A DNA stretch of 64,000 nucleotides from Mimachlamys varia (Eukaryota > Mollusca > Bivalvia > Pectinida > Pectinidae), in assembly GCA_947623455.1 (NCBI GenBank), contig OX392534.1, positions 34,787,426-34,851,425 of the forward strand, in the 5' to 3' direction. How positions within the stretch are numbered: position 1 is the first letter of the stretch; every line of letters starts with the position of its first letter. The notes beneath the pieces were generated by a model. The model was not told the DNA's origin, made no database searches, and saw only the letters and a list, made by a program, of their open reading frames with translations. The translations under genes were made by a program, and so were the position numbers. Below are positions 26,107-38,849 of this stretch, one piece after another.

Positions 26107-26190
26107 AAATAAGAGAATACCGAAGCGTTAACAATATCGTAAACCAAACTCAAAATCGATTAAACCAGGGGCAAAAAGATAGCAATGTAA
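26107..26190 (-). mobile_element. R retroelement 3' end scrap, minus strand
   Basis: AAGAGAATACCGAAGCGTTA through ATCGATTAAACCAGGGGCAA is a clear match to the family terminus. Confidence 0.75.
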
Positions 26191-27017
26191 AATATTTACG
26201 CACAACGGACAAAAAGCATTTCACAACATGAATAATTAAATATTATTCATTCAGACTTACAACAAGATATTATGATCTTAAAACCGTCTTTAAATGAAAT
26301 ATACTGGGTTTTTTGTCTTTTTTATTTATTTATTTTTTGTTCTAGGATATAGAAAACATTGAGCGTGTTTTTTATCTTTAAACATTAGTTTAAACAGTAT
26401 TTTATTTCAGTAACAACATGAATATGCAATACAATACAAAGAGGTCTGATGAAGGATTTGGAAACAAGCTAGTAGCTTATACTAATCCATTTCCCTCAGA
26501 AAATTGGCTAAGTTGATCGGCATAGTGGTCAAATAGCAAACACTGTTTTATACTAGTAATGAAGAAAAAAATGACAGAATATTAAAAAGTAGTACACAGT
26601 ACAGGCAGTTTTGAACATCATTTGACATTTTTAAACATTGATGGAATACAAAGTATGAGCTAGTTGTTCAAAATACATGAATATAGTATATATAATTAAA
26701 GTAACAATGCTTGTTTGGGGATATTGATAACTTCAAATCTTTAAACATTGAGTGCCGATGATTGGTCCCTTGGGGACTTAATGACTGCATGGTGTGATGA
26801 ATATGTTGAGTATATTTAGTTTACGGCATCGACAGACCTAATCGTTAAATTTGATCATCTTTATTTCTGTTGCTTAATTGAGCTTAATTAACAGAACTTA
26901 ACTATTATCTTCCTTTACGTAAAACGGCTAAAAATTCGACTACGTATTGTTGTTTTTTTCCTCAACACATTTTAACAGTGTTTACCTTTCATTTAACGTC
27001 ACATAGAGAAATGTACA

Positions 27018-27205
27018 TAAAAGATGACGTAATACACACACACGCTGCACCTTTTAAATGAAATCATTGATACAGTTTGCCGAAAATGAATAACAATGCA
27101 TCATACGGCTGGTTCGTCCTTTTAGGACTCGACTCATCTGTGATTGTACGGTTTCGTGAGAATCGCAATTTTCAAAATTGATGAAGAAGCAGAGGGTCAG
27201 GTGCG
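27018..27205 (+). repeat. Dispersed repeat family B copy 2
   Basis: It shares ACACGCTGCACCTTTTAAAT, GATACAGTTTGCCGAAAA and the GTCCTTTTAGGACTC core with the copy at 6625. It lies just past the 3' end of the DSL-like gene. Confidence 0.6.
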
Positions 27206-27316
27206 TAAAATATATGAATTTTAAAGAAAAAAAAATATGTACAATTTTTATCGTTCACTACAAAACATCTGTTTTCTTTCACACATGTCTAAAAAAACGC
27301 GCGAAATGCCAACCAC

Positions 27317-27327
27317 TTTATTTTATT
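27317..27327 (-). terminator. Two AATAAA polyadenylation signals, DSL-like gene
   Basis: On the minus strand two AATAAA hexamers sharing one base (27327-27317) start about 27 bases after the stop codon. The implied 3' UTR is very short. Confidence 0.5.
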
Positions 27328-27353
27328 CTGGACTGGGAGCGGATACTTAACAC

Positions 27354-30300
27354 TTAAGCAAACGCTTCCGAAGGAGTTCCATAAAGTTTGTTGTCAAAAC
27401 GGAGACTTCGATCTGGGTCGTATTCCACCGAGGACTGTCTGCTTCCATAATTCCTCTTCTTCCTGAAAATGCGAAGAAGTGAGATTGTTACAATAGAATA
27501 AAAGCTGACTGTTTACGACAAAATGGCACAACACAAAATGTTAACAGTTGTTTGTGTGTTTGTTGTTGGGATTGAACAGCTTCGTAAACATAAATTAATT
27601 GAGCGAGAAAGTTGGAAATGGATACAGTGTGAGCAATATACATTTATGTGTTTCTGTAATGCTCTTTTCGTAGAAAAGAACACGGAGAAGATTCTTTGGG
27701 AACGTAAGTTGTTCGTCGGAGAGAAAAAATAAATGCATACTGTTATAGACAATTCCTATATACAATGTTTTTTATGATGAATATAGAACTTATTATTATT
27801 ATTATTATTACAATAATTTTTTATTTTGATCTCATTATATGGTAATAATTATTTATAATAGAGTAAAGTGTTCAGTACATAAATAAAATGGTGCAAGTTA
27901 AATTTTAATCATAAAAAGCAATTGAAAGCAAACATCAAAGCCAAAAGAGAAAACCCCATTTAAATATGTTTTGGAGGAGAATTTAAGCCTTGTCAAAATA
28001 TTTATTACAATTGACATTTTAAAATAAACGTAAATATAGCAGAAAACAAAAGTAAAACTTTTTGTTTTCTTTAAAGTCAAATGTTGAAATGTTTTGATAA
28101 ATAAGTCTTACAAAACGTTTTATCTTAGACGCAGGAAGAGATACAATGTATCAATCGAGCGTCCCAAATTTAAAAAAGACTTACTTTTTTATCGCCACTA
28201 CCACCAATGCGGTCAATGATAAGATTGCAACAAGACCACAAGCTCCAGCAATTACTATGTACTTGTTATCAGAAAACCAACCCTACAACATAGTAAAAAA
28301 GTAAACTATAATAACATGTGTCCAATATAGGAAAATTCAGCTAAGCATGAATCTTTTATACATATATATATATTGTCGCAAAATGCAATTCAATTTTTCC
28401 CACAGGATTAGAACAGTATTGTAATTAAATATTGTGTATGAACATTTGTTCCATAACCACTGGATGAATTCTTACGCACGACTACCTGGATAAACTTACT
28501 TGTAGTAGGTAAAGACTCGATAAACTGTTGAACTAACACCAAGAACGATATGTCATTATTAAATCTTGAAATGAGGCTGTTATTTAAAAACAACTGTCAT
28601 CCATAACGGAAAATGAGTCATGTGTCATAGTTTTCTAGATATGTCAACGTTATGCGAAGTACAAATTCTTTAACGCGTAATGTTCGTGCTTATCATACTC
28701 GTATGTTTATTTTCGTGTTTTTATAAAACAAGGAAAAAATTATACAAAAACTTAGTTGGATAAATATACGACAAGATTTGTTTTTATTTTATTCTTTTTA
28801 TCATACATAAACAGCATTGACGGAATATCACTTTTATATAAAACAAACAATAATAAACAAAAAAATGAGAATGCAGAAGCGTCACTTTTATAACATTTTC
28901 TTCAAATGACTGGCTGAATCAAAGCCATTTAAAGAGATGATGTAACATAAGACTTTTTCTGTCAAGAGTTTCTTGCTAGTTACCGCTCAGGACTACTTCG
29001 TTGTAGACTAAATTTTGAATGGTTATCAACTGGATGTTTTTCATAATTTTTCAGAATCACGAAAAATTTCCTGCAATGACGTATATCGGGCTTATAAAGG
29101 AGCTCCAAACTACCTGACTTTGTGTTGCCCGTTCGGGAGAAGATCCTTTCCCTAGCGTCGTTGTTGTTCTGTCTGTTGTTGTAGCTGAAATCATGGATAA
29201 TGAACTATATAAAAAACATTTCAAAGAGATAAACATTAACTTTACATTGTAAGAAAGTATTTTTGCGATTAATGTGAGTTACATATGTATTCTGTTTTTA
29301 ATTTACTTTTGCTTCTGACGTAATTCAAACATTGTGAAAATCAAGCTCACCACAAAATTTTACCAAGATATATTTTAATACAATTTCCAAATGTGAATCA
29401 CTAAGCCCTACAATAACTGACGATTTACCTGCTATCGTAGACTTTGTTTTCAAAGAAACTTCAGTACGACTAGTAGATGTCTTCACGCCAAACATGTCAT
29501 GAGATTTTGTTGAAGTTGTACTGTCAATATGAGCAGGTGAAATCGTTGGCGGGACCTTGCTGTACTTCTGAACCGTCAGAGGTTTATTTGTCGTAGGTTC
29601 GGTTGCTGGAACAGTGATGGTGGTGGGTATCCGGGAAGATGTTGTTGATGTCACAGCCATCCGTTCACATGACAACCCTCTGTAATCTTTGGTACAGTCA
29701 CAGCGGTACCCATCAACCTGGTCGTGACACGTTCCTCCATTTTGACAAGGGTTATCTAAACAGTCGTTAATATCTAGGTTACAGTCACTTCCGGTGTACC
29801 CTGCAGCACATGAGCAGACAAAGCCATCAACTCTGTCATAACACGTGCTATTTTGAGAGCAAGGATGATATGCACAGTCATCGATGTTATTCTCACATAT
29901 TACGCCACTCCACCCAGCACGACAGGTGCAGGCATCAGTTCCATTTAGGGTATAGCAGGTTCCCTCATTCAAGCATGGGTTGTCGTTGCAGCCACCATTG
30001 TGGTGTTGACATCTGTCTCCAAACCACGCAGATGGACATCTGCATGTTGTACTGTAATTACTGAACACACAGTCCCCTATATGACACCAATTATCAAAAC
30101 GACAAAAATTTAAATCAATGTCACATTTGTCGCCTCCCCATCCAGGATTACAAATACATCTGAATCGTCCTGGAAGGTTCTGACATGTTCCATTCTGTGA
30201 ACAGGTATCGCTGATTACGTCACATTCGTTTATGTCCATATCACATCTCGGCCCAGTCCATCCGGGTGGGCATGAACAAGTTGACGTTTTATTTGCAAAT

Positions 30301-33300
30301 ATGCATATGCCTTTATTGTGACAATATGGGGTTTTGCAGAAATTAAGACTGACGTCACATAAAGCTCCTTCCCATTCTTCAGTACAGACGCAATAAAAAG
30401 TTCCGTTCTTGTTTTCACATGTGCCATTATTTTGACAAGGAGAGCTTAGACATTCATCGATATCATTGCTGCAGCGAGGTCCCGACCAACCACTGGCACA
30501 ATCACAGATAGTATGATGATCTTCAGACCTGCACGTCCCGTTGTTATAGCACCAGTTCTTGTTGTGGCAATGACTCAGGAAAATGTCACAGTTTTCCCCT
30601 TCCCATTCGTCAGGACATGCGCAGGTGAAACTTCCATTTAGGTTTTGACAGGATCCACCATTCAGGCAAGGGTCACGTTCACATTCATCAACATCATTTT
30701 GACATCTATCGCCATACCATGTTCCTGGACAAATGCATTTAGTGGTATTATGGCTGAAAACGCAGTCGCCGACATTACACCAATTTTCGATATGACAGAA
30801 ATTTATATCAATATCACATCTTGTGCCTTGCCAACCAGGATCACAGACACACCTGAATCCACCTGGAAAGTTTTCACAGGTTCCATTCTCGCTGCAATTG
30901 TGACTGATGACGTCACATTCATTTACATCCACGTCACATCTTAGTCCAGTCCATCTTTCATTACATCCGCACATGAACCCACCATCTGTGTTCGAACAGG
31001 TGCCGTTGTGTTTACAGGGGGAATTCAAACATTCATCAATGTCAGACGAACAGTCGATTCCAGTGTAGCCTTCTAAACAGGTACAATTGAAACCCCCCTC
31101 GCTATTTACACACGTTCCGATATTTTGACATGGATCTTCACTACATTCGTCAATGTCCTGCGTACAGTTGTCTCCGTTCCATCCGCCGGTACAGTTACAG
31201 AAATATCCACCAGGTTTGTTGATACATGCAGCATCGTTCTGGCAGGGGGAGGCGGTGCATTCGTTTACATCATTGTCACAGGTCTGACCAGCCCATCCTG
31301 AGACACATTTACACGTGTATGTTCCATTTGTATTGACACAGCTTCCGCCACGTTGGCAAGGTGTGGACTGACATTCATCTACGTCCTGGGAACAATTGTA
31401 TCCTGTCCAACCATCCGTACAATTACAGGAATATCCGATCCTCTCGTTGATACATATGCCATTGTTTTCACAGGGCGTTGTAAGACACTCATTCACATCA
31501 TTTTCACAGTTAGTCCCTGTCCAACCATGTGCACATACGCAGGTGTAACTTCCTAAATTATGTTTGCAAGTTGCGCCGTTTTGGCATGGCGTGCTCTCAC
31601 ATTTGTTTCGGGCCTGGGTACAGTTCTGACCTGTCCAATAACCGTCACAAACACATAAGTAACTGCCTCCATTATCCACACAACTTGCTCCATTCCGACA
31701 TGGCCGTAGAGTTTCGCACTCGTTAATGTTGCTGCATGTCTTGGAGTATGGAGAATAAAGATATCCTGTGGAAACGCATGTTAATAGATTTCAGGTGCAA
31801 TACATATCAAAGTGCTTACATTTATATCTATTTATATATAGACTGTTCACAATACTTAAGAATAGAGCCCATTATTTTATATCAGTTGATGTAAAATTGC
31901 ACTGAAAATAGAATAATTTAATTTTACCGTTTCCCCCAATGTTTAGCTTTTTCATGTTACATCGTATATAACCTGAACAATCAGACAACGCAAAAAGTGA
32001 TGACGTCATATACCGCCATGTTTTGCGCGGTATTTTGTAATCAAACTTCAGATTGTTGTTTAGAGGTGAAATTTATGTACATGATTGGGTATTAGCAACA
32101 CCATTTAATTTTCGTCATCATTAATACCAAATCATTGTATAAGAAGAAAAAATGTATGTCTTATAAACGTATTTTTAGAAATGAAATTAATAGGAATGAT
32201 CAAAAGTTTTTTAGGGCTAAACTGTTATATACCGTATAACCCTAAAAAATGTGTGGACATTCCTTAAATAAACATGAATCACATTCAAAATAGGACAAAC
32301 ATAATATGTTAAGGAATTGATACTTTAAAGAACAAGAAACAAACATAGATTATGATATTTCAAATTTGTCTTACCCTTTTCACATGTTACTGTACCCTTG
32401 CCACCTGGGAGACATATTAAATGATTGTGTGGGATGAATTGTCTTTCACAATTGGACCCCGAGGAGCATTCTCCACAATAAACTTTGAATTTAAAGGACA
32501 ATCTGAAAAAAGGAAAATACTATTTTTATTCATCTATTAATTTTTGAATGATGTGACCCTAGAAGATGATAATTATGTTATTGACTCAATCACATTATTT
32601 CCTATGAAGTTGTTTCCGTTGTAAATCGCATTTTTGTTAGGTTACTAGTTACGTAATATGTTGTGAATCGTACGAGTTTATATTCATTTTAATTACAACG
32701 CAAACCGAATGTGTTGTGACGTCATCGTTATTAATAATAATTAATCTCGGTTAAAGAAAATGAACAAGTGTGTCCTTTTTAATAAAAAGATGAGGTCCAA
32801 ATCTCCACAAAGGAACGATCGAAAGTTAGTTAAAGACAAATATGTCAAATATTTATGCAACACATGGACATATTTTTATCATTTTTGATGTAAAATTATA
32901 TATTTAATTGTATACCTACTTATTATGAAGTTGATAATTTGTAACTTCGCTGGGAAAAGCGATTGGCGAGATGATTGCTGGTCTGGTAATTATGTTATGT
33001 CTACCATCCAGGACTGTGTGGGAGGTACCATATGCGTTAGCTTTGATTCTCAAACCAAGATTTATCTGAAAATAAGATATGACATCTTGTGTTATTAAAT
33101 GATCTGAAAATCTACATTTAATGCAAATATTCGATGGCATTTGTCGTGTCAAAGCATGTCTTTATAAAATAATGGTTACCACCGTTATTATAAGTTATTA
33201 TAGCATTATATGTAATTTTGCATTGTCATTACCATGGATATATTCTTTATTACTACCTTATCATAATCTCCATACCATAGAATAGATAAACAATATGTTA

Positions 33301-36300
33301 AACAATTTACATACTGATTTTGATTTTGATCGTACCAATAAATAATTCAAATAACTTAAAACTGGTTTAAATCATGTGTATATGTTAAATACAGAGTATG
33401 TACACCATATGTAATGAATAACGTGTGATCACGTTAAACGTTCATGACGAAATCCAGTATTACCGAAAAACTAGTTTTCATTAGTGCTCATTGTGTTTAC
33501 TTATGGTAATGGACACAAACGAAAGATGAAAGTTAACTCCTAACGAAAACGAAAGTACCTACCGACCACGTGGGTAGAGTGAAGCGGAAAGGGTTCGTCA
33601 GGTTACCCACGTGATCTCCAAATGAAATTGTGTGATCAGTGGGAACAATCTTTGACGTGACTATCTCAGCTTGACATGGTCCGTGATAAAAACTGGAAAA
33701 ATACACTCTCAATGTTCTAAAGTACGGTACACGTTTTTGAAATCGTTGATGTTTTATAAACTATAAATATTATAAAGAAATCTGGGTAATTAATCTATTA
33801 GTCCGAATGGATTTCATATACTTAACAATAGCATTCAATGAACGTCCGTATATTTTACCATTTCATCGTAATAACTCTTTAATTCATTTTAAGGCCTTTC
33901 AATGGATAAATTAAACAGAAAAGTGTGTACAAGTATATACATAAAAATGAATAATTCGTTTATATATTCAATCATATGCTATTGTTAACGCTTCGGTATT
34001 CTCTTATTTATTAATTATTCATCGAAAACAACTGCATATGTAAACTGATTTAAGGAAAATAATCATTCACATTTGAAAAAGAATGTCTGACAAGGTATAA
34101 GTAAAAAATTTGAATTGAGTTTTATCGTACGTCGGACTAGAACATCCTGAAATCATTGGTTGAGAGATGTCACGTGGTGACCTTTTACTTTTCTTTAGAG
34201 GGTTAATTTGTTACGTTAGAGGGCGCTACAGGTTTTTAAGTGGGTCAGTGTGATTTAATGGCGGCGACAATTTCCACAGCTTCGGAAATCATATAACTTG
34301 TACATGTACCTTTGAAAAATTGCTTCTAAAATCGTAAAGTTAATTTTGGTTTATCGGTATTGTCTTTATTGTAACCATTACAATTAACAAATGAAAAACA
34401 AACAAACAACTGCAAGTCTAGAGTCTATGTTAAATATTTGAAATATTTTGTTAAGGTTCAGTTGTTTTGTCAATATATAAAACCACTGAAGATGGAATGT
34501 TTATTTCTATTAAGTGTATGCAGAAAGGGTCCTCAACGCGATAAATTCGTTATATAGTTATTTACTGACCATTAATAGAGCCATAGAGGGTCAGTAAGAT
34601 ATATTATATGAGGCTTTGGCTCAGCTCTCGCCCCCTATATATTTTACTGACCCTCTATGGCTCTACAGACGATCAATAAATTACTATGTAATTTATAATT
34701 GTTTAATCGAATTGAAACAGATAAATTTTAGCTTAGAAATTTTGGATCCTCAACTTTTGGCTGGACTCTAGCATCACTGAAGATTCCTAGGAGGACGATA
34801 CAGCTGTATGGTACATTTTAAATTTATTTTTCGGGATACTGTATTTATTACTAAATTTAAAAGGTGCATCAACTGTGTGTGTTACATTATCTTTTATCAT
34901 AAGACAACATTAACTAAAAAGAGTAGTTAGAAATAATCTCTAGTCTGTGTAATCTTACTTTAAACAGAAGTGAATCTGTACGGGACACGGAGCGGTGCAG
35001 AGAGGGTAGGTCTCACCCGAGGCACAACATGCTGGTTTTGGTGTTGATGAATGGAAGAAAAACCCAACGTTTGGCTGCTGATACGCGTTATGTGAATTCG
35101 TGAAGCTTTGAACCGCAACCTCTACTACGGCTACACTGAACACCTAAAATAGAACCAGACATATCTTATAATAATTATAATAATGCGAGATTCTTATATA
35201 CCACGTTATCACAACCTAAAGGCAGTTTCAAAGCGGTTCACATATTATTATCCGTGGTTATAGGTCATTAGCAACCATTCAATATCGTTCTCAATTCCAT
35301 TGGGAGTATACAACCGGTGCTGCCATTACAGCACTGCCCAACCACGTACTCATTTACAGCTGAGTAGACTTGAACAAGCAGAGTAAAGAATCTTGCTCAA
35401 GGATGCAACAAGTGCCGTGACCGGGACTCGAATTTGCAACCCTTCGATCACGAGCCCGGCGTTCTACCACTAGACATCCTGACCTCCATTATTTTTGTAA
35501 AGTAGACTTTGCATTCCAATGGGAGCAAACTGTGCCCCTCTCCTAGTGGACTTTGTTTTCATACGAGGCTGAATAATCAGGACAGGTAATAAATCCCTTG
35601 CCACATGTTGTAATTTCACTTTTAGGTTGATAGATGGCTATTTTCTGTACAAAACAAGAATTTAGCTGACCGCGTCCAACCTATTTAGCCATCTGAACCT
35701 GAAATAAAGGACACAACACGCTATTTACATTAATTTATTACCTCGATCTTTCTTAAACTATTATCAACAGGATAAACGTGACAATTTCGATTTATCGATA
35801 GTAGACTTTCCCTTTCTTATTAGTAATATCCCAGCATCTATAACCTATGGTGTTAACATATTGCAGTTAATTCGTTATGTGGGCGGGCTCTGAATTGCGG
35901 GATTTTTTGGGCCAGATGCGGACAGCTGACAAACCAACGACACAGGGATATGAGAGATACAGATTAAAGACAATGGCAAGCAAGTTGTATGGTCGCCATC
36001 TTGATCTCACTGAAAAATATTTTGTATCCTTGTATGATTATGAAGGTGGGCGTTTTAGATTATGCTCATTAGTATGTTTATTTGTTAGTATAAGTTGTTG
36101 TAAAACTGAACTAAAACTACCAGAGTATCTCATAGCTTCATTTCTATAAGAGCTGAACATGTATTCAAATTATCGATCACGAGAAAGCTTTGTATTTTCT
36201 AGACCAACGGAAGACTCCATTGCTTAACCTTGTAACCACTGTAATCTTGAATATTGAAAAAGGCAAGTTTCTATAAAAACTTGATATTTACCGTGGAGAA

Positions 36301-36488
36301 TTTGTTTTCTAAAGATTAAAATATGAGACCCTTACTTACCTAAAAAGTTTTTTTTGAAAATTAATATTAATTGCTTCCATTAACTATTCCGGTATAGAAG
36401 AACAAAGTCAGCCTACCTTAGAATTTACATCGATAATGTGAATGAAAAAAAATATCAATTTTAAAATCAAAATAAAAGGAAAATGCAT
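27354..36488 (-). CDS. Delta/Serrate/Jagged-like (DSL family) transmembrane ligand with 18 EGF repeats
   Basis: Minus-strand exons: 36417-36488, 34959-35143, 33563-33692, 32920-33065, 32375-32502, 29429-31765, 29114-29184, 28185-28282 and 27354-27462. All phases agree: 3276 bases, 1091 residues. Signal peptide 1-24 has an in-frame stop just upstream of its ATG. Residues 25-180 resemble MNNL and the C2-like fold of Notch ligands (CCASG, CPVQIHFCLN, GPC, FRFTLPTWS, then an FKV-Y-C approach). A six-Cys DSL-like module spans 187-231 but its first loop is shrunk. Eighteen EGF repeats run from 237 to about 922; many carry the calcium-binding D/N-x-D/N-E-C start. A Ser/Thr-rich stalk, one membrane helix (about 1032-1053) and a 38-residue tail starting with a KKK cluster follow. 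By family it would engage Notch on neighbouring cells. The DSL erosion makes canonical signalling uncertain. The EGFs sit in one 2.3 kb exon. Confidence 0.92.
28950..29101. mobile_element. MITE family C, 3' half
   Basis: It matches the right part of the family (CTGTCAAGAGTTTCTTGCTA, AATTTTTCAGAATCACGAA) and ends TATATCGGGCTTATAAAGG, with a mutated TTAA. It lies in an intron between the stalk and membrane exons of the DSL-like gene. Confidence 0.65.
33983..34018 (+). mobile_element. R retroelement extreme 3' end, plus strand
   Basis: TGTTAACGCTTCGGTATTCT followed by CTTATTTATT is the family terminus. It lies in an intron of the DSL-like gene. Confidence 0.6.
34555..34686. repeat. Foldback element with AGAGCCATAGAGGGTCAGTA arms
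   Basis: The sequence AGAGCCATAGAGGGTCAGTA occurs directly and inverted; the arms span about 50 bases each. Confidence 0.75.
34740..34905 (-). repeat. Dispersed repeat family B, inverted copy
   Basis: The minus strand carries the CACACACAGTTGATGCACC, GATACTGTA-region and CCTAGGAATCTTC marks of family B. Confidence 0.6.
35178..35490 (-). mobile_element. tRNA-derived SINE, copy 1
   Basis: On the minus strand a tRNA-like head near 35490 (B-box-like around GAGTCCCGGTCACGGCAC) is followed by a body with CTCAGCTGTAAATGAGTA and CACCGGTTGTATACTCCC, and an ATTATAATAATT-type tail near 35165. A second copy lies at 56055-56360 in the same orientation. It sits in the first intron of the DSL-like gene. 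Confidence 0.7.
35505..36170 (+). mobile_element. R retroelement copy with broken reverse transcriptase, plus strand
   Basis: RT blocks IPMGANCAPL (from CATTCCAATGGGAGC, 35514) and SNIPASITYG then LQLIRY (near 35830-35875) are followed by the R tail blocks CTCACTGAAAAATATTTTGT and TATGAAGGTGGGCG. Stops and gaps break the frame. It is unable to encode an enzyme and lies in the first intron of the DSL-like gene. Confidence 0.65.
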
Positions 36489-36997
36489 TAATTATGAATT
36501 ACCTGATCGATATATGAAATTAACCACAGGGTACACACACACAGAGTCCGCGCGTTATTTACAACGGTCGCCATTTTGTACAGGCCTTACTGATGTACTC
36601 ACTCATCCACTTGTGTCAACTCTTGTTTACTATGATGATATAATGACAATTGACTTTATCTCTATACAATATAAACAGGAGGTGAAATCATCGTACGATT
36701 GACGACAGATTTGATAACTATAGGTGTAATCGGGGACCGATGGCTGCGATCTATCCCAGACCTCCAAATTTATCTTATCGCGGCTGTTACATAAAACCTT
36801 TTCACTAATATGTTGTGCACTCACAACGGAAATAGTGTGATAATATTTTAACACTTACAATATTGTTCTATCTATAATATTATCTAGAATGACAATCATA
36901 TCATATGAAACGTCGCATCAGCTGGTTATATTTCACAGTCAATATGAATGTTTTATGACACATAAGGAACACGGATATTTGGTTGGTTGATTGTTTT

Positions 36998-37260
36998 TAC
37001 ATCCTATTAAAAACCAGAGCCTCTCGGTGTATGCGATGTGTGTGTGTGTGTGTGTGTTGAGAGCGTGTGTATTGGGGAGGCTGCGGTATGATCGTGTTAG
37101 CCTTCTTGCGATGGTCTGGATCTTTTGCCGATTTAAAGTGCTACTACACTGAAGTTTACTGCCGAATGCCCCAGTAGAAAACCCCACCGGTCACAATTTA
37201 CTGACACGGGTGAACCAGTCTCTCTACCCTCTTAATGCTGGACATCAAGCAGAGAATAGC
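36998..37260 (+). repeat. Dispersed repeat family E with a TG microsatellite
   Basis: It contains ATCCTATTAAAAACCAGAGC, a (TG)n run near 37040, GCCGAATGCCCCAGTAGAA and AATGCTGGACATCAAGCAGA. The last two recur at 40830-40930. Confidence 0.6.
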
Positions 37261-37829
37261 ACTGTGTATCTATGATTTTACGATAACTTTATGTTATCGA
37301 AATGGAAGTGTATGAAAGCACCGACAAAATTGAAATACAACATGCAGAAGGTTTCTATTACAAACACAATTCAAACACAAAACTAAATTGTTTATAACTA
37401 GTTACTACTTAGACATTTAGTTAATACAGGTGGCTTTAAAAACTTGAAATATACCGCAAGTGACAACTGCATGCATTTATTGATAAATACCTGAAAAATA
37501 ATTCAAATGATATCCGTGGCAGGGCTCATGGCTTGTGGGAACGCTACAAGCTTATGCTTTTGACAATCGGACTTAACAAGTCTAACTGGTGAAACGAATT
37601 GTCAAATTAAGTTGCACGCTTTCTTAGCGGGAGTCAATCAGCCAAACACTAGGAGTATTTCGAATATATTCAGGTCATAATTTATATTGCAAAGTCAGCA
37701 GGATATAAGATGGCAAAACTGCTGTCAAAGACATTATTGAAAACGTTGTTTTCCGTCTGAAAAAACAGAGAATACATATATAGTATTTAACAAGAGGCGC
37801 AGGAGCCTTAATGGGCATCTGACAATTAA

Positions 37830-38830
37830 GACCAGTCAACTTTATATAAAGAATTTTTTTTTGGCGAAGTTGTTTAAAGATATTAACAAATTTGACCCCT
37901 GTGACATTGTTAGAAGGTGAATGAACAAACATAGTATTTCTTCATCCCAGCATGCTGCAAGCGAAATTTCAGATATATAACACACATGAAACCTGTGGCC
38001 TTGAAAGTGGATCAAGGTCATTGATTTCAACAAACCTGGTAGATCTTAATACATGTATGTTACAGGCCAAATATCAGTTCCCAAGGCCTTTCGCTTATTG
38101 AAAAGTTTCTTGAAGATTTTAGGACATCTGGCCCCCGTGACCTTTAAAGAACGACAAGGTCAATCGTTTGACAAAGTTCTAGCCCTCAATACCACCATGC
38201 TTACATGTCAAATATTAGTATGCTACGCCTTTTCGTTATTGAGAAAAGGGTGCTTGAAATTTTTTAACACATTTGACCCCCGTGATCTAGAAAGTTAGTC
38301 AGGTCATTCATTTAAACATAACTTAAATTAAGCAACCTATAGGCCAAATTTCGGTTGTTGAAAAGAATTTTTAGATTTTAAGACACATGACCCCTGTTAC
38401 CTAAAACGCAGGTAAATGTTATTCATTTCAACGGGCATGCATGTTACATGCTAATTATCAGTACCCCAAGCCTTTACTGGTTATTGAGAAGAAGTTTCGG
38501 GAAGGTTTTAAAAAACGTGACTCTGTGACCTTGAGATTGGGTCATGATTCTTCATTCAGGCAAATTTAGGAGCAATGTATTGCAGCATGCTACAAACGAA
38601 ATATTAGTACCCCACGCCTTTTGGTTCACGAGAAGAAGATTTTCAACACATTTGACCCCTGTGACCTTGAACGTGGGTCAAGGTCATTCATTTGAACAAA
38701 CTGGATTACCCATCATATAGGTATGATGCATGCAAAACATATCAGTACCCCAGATCTTTCGGTTAATGAGAAGAAGTTTCTGTAATATGTTTAGATGCTC
38801 AAGGTCACAGAGGTCAGATGTGTAAGAAAT
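37830..38830 (+). repeat. Degenerate tandem repeat, unit about 130-160 bp, about seven units
   Basis: Each unit carries versions of CACATTTGACCCCTGTGACC, GTGGGTCAAGGTCATTCATT, ATATCAGTACCCCAAGCCTT and TTGAGAAGAAGTTTC. A lone unit fragment is at about 15090-15145 in a DNase intron. It is non-coding; the open frames over it are by-products. Confidence 0.75.
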
Positions 38831-38849
38831 CCTTAAGAAACTTTTTTCA

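Noticed and set aside
29810..31726. Several plus-strand open frames opposite the EGF exon
   Set aside because: They are antisense shadows of the Cys-rich coding strand and resemble nothing known.
37675..38298. Overlapping open frames on both strands
   Set aside because: They lie in the degenerate 130-160 bp tandem repeat.
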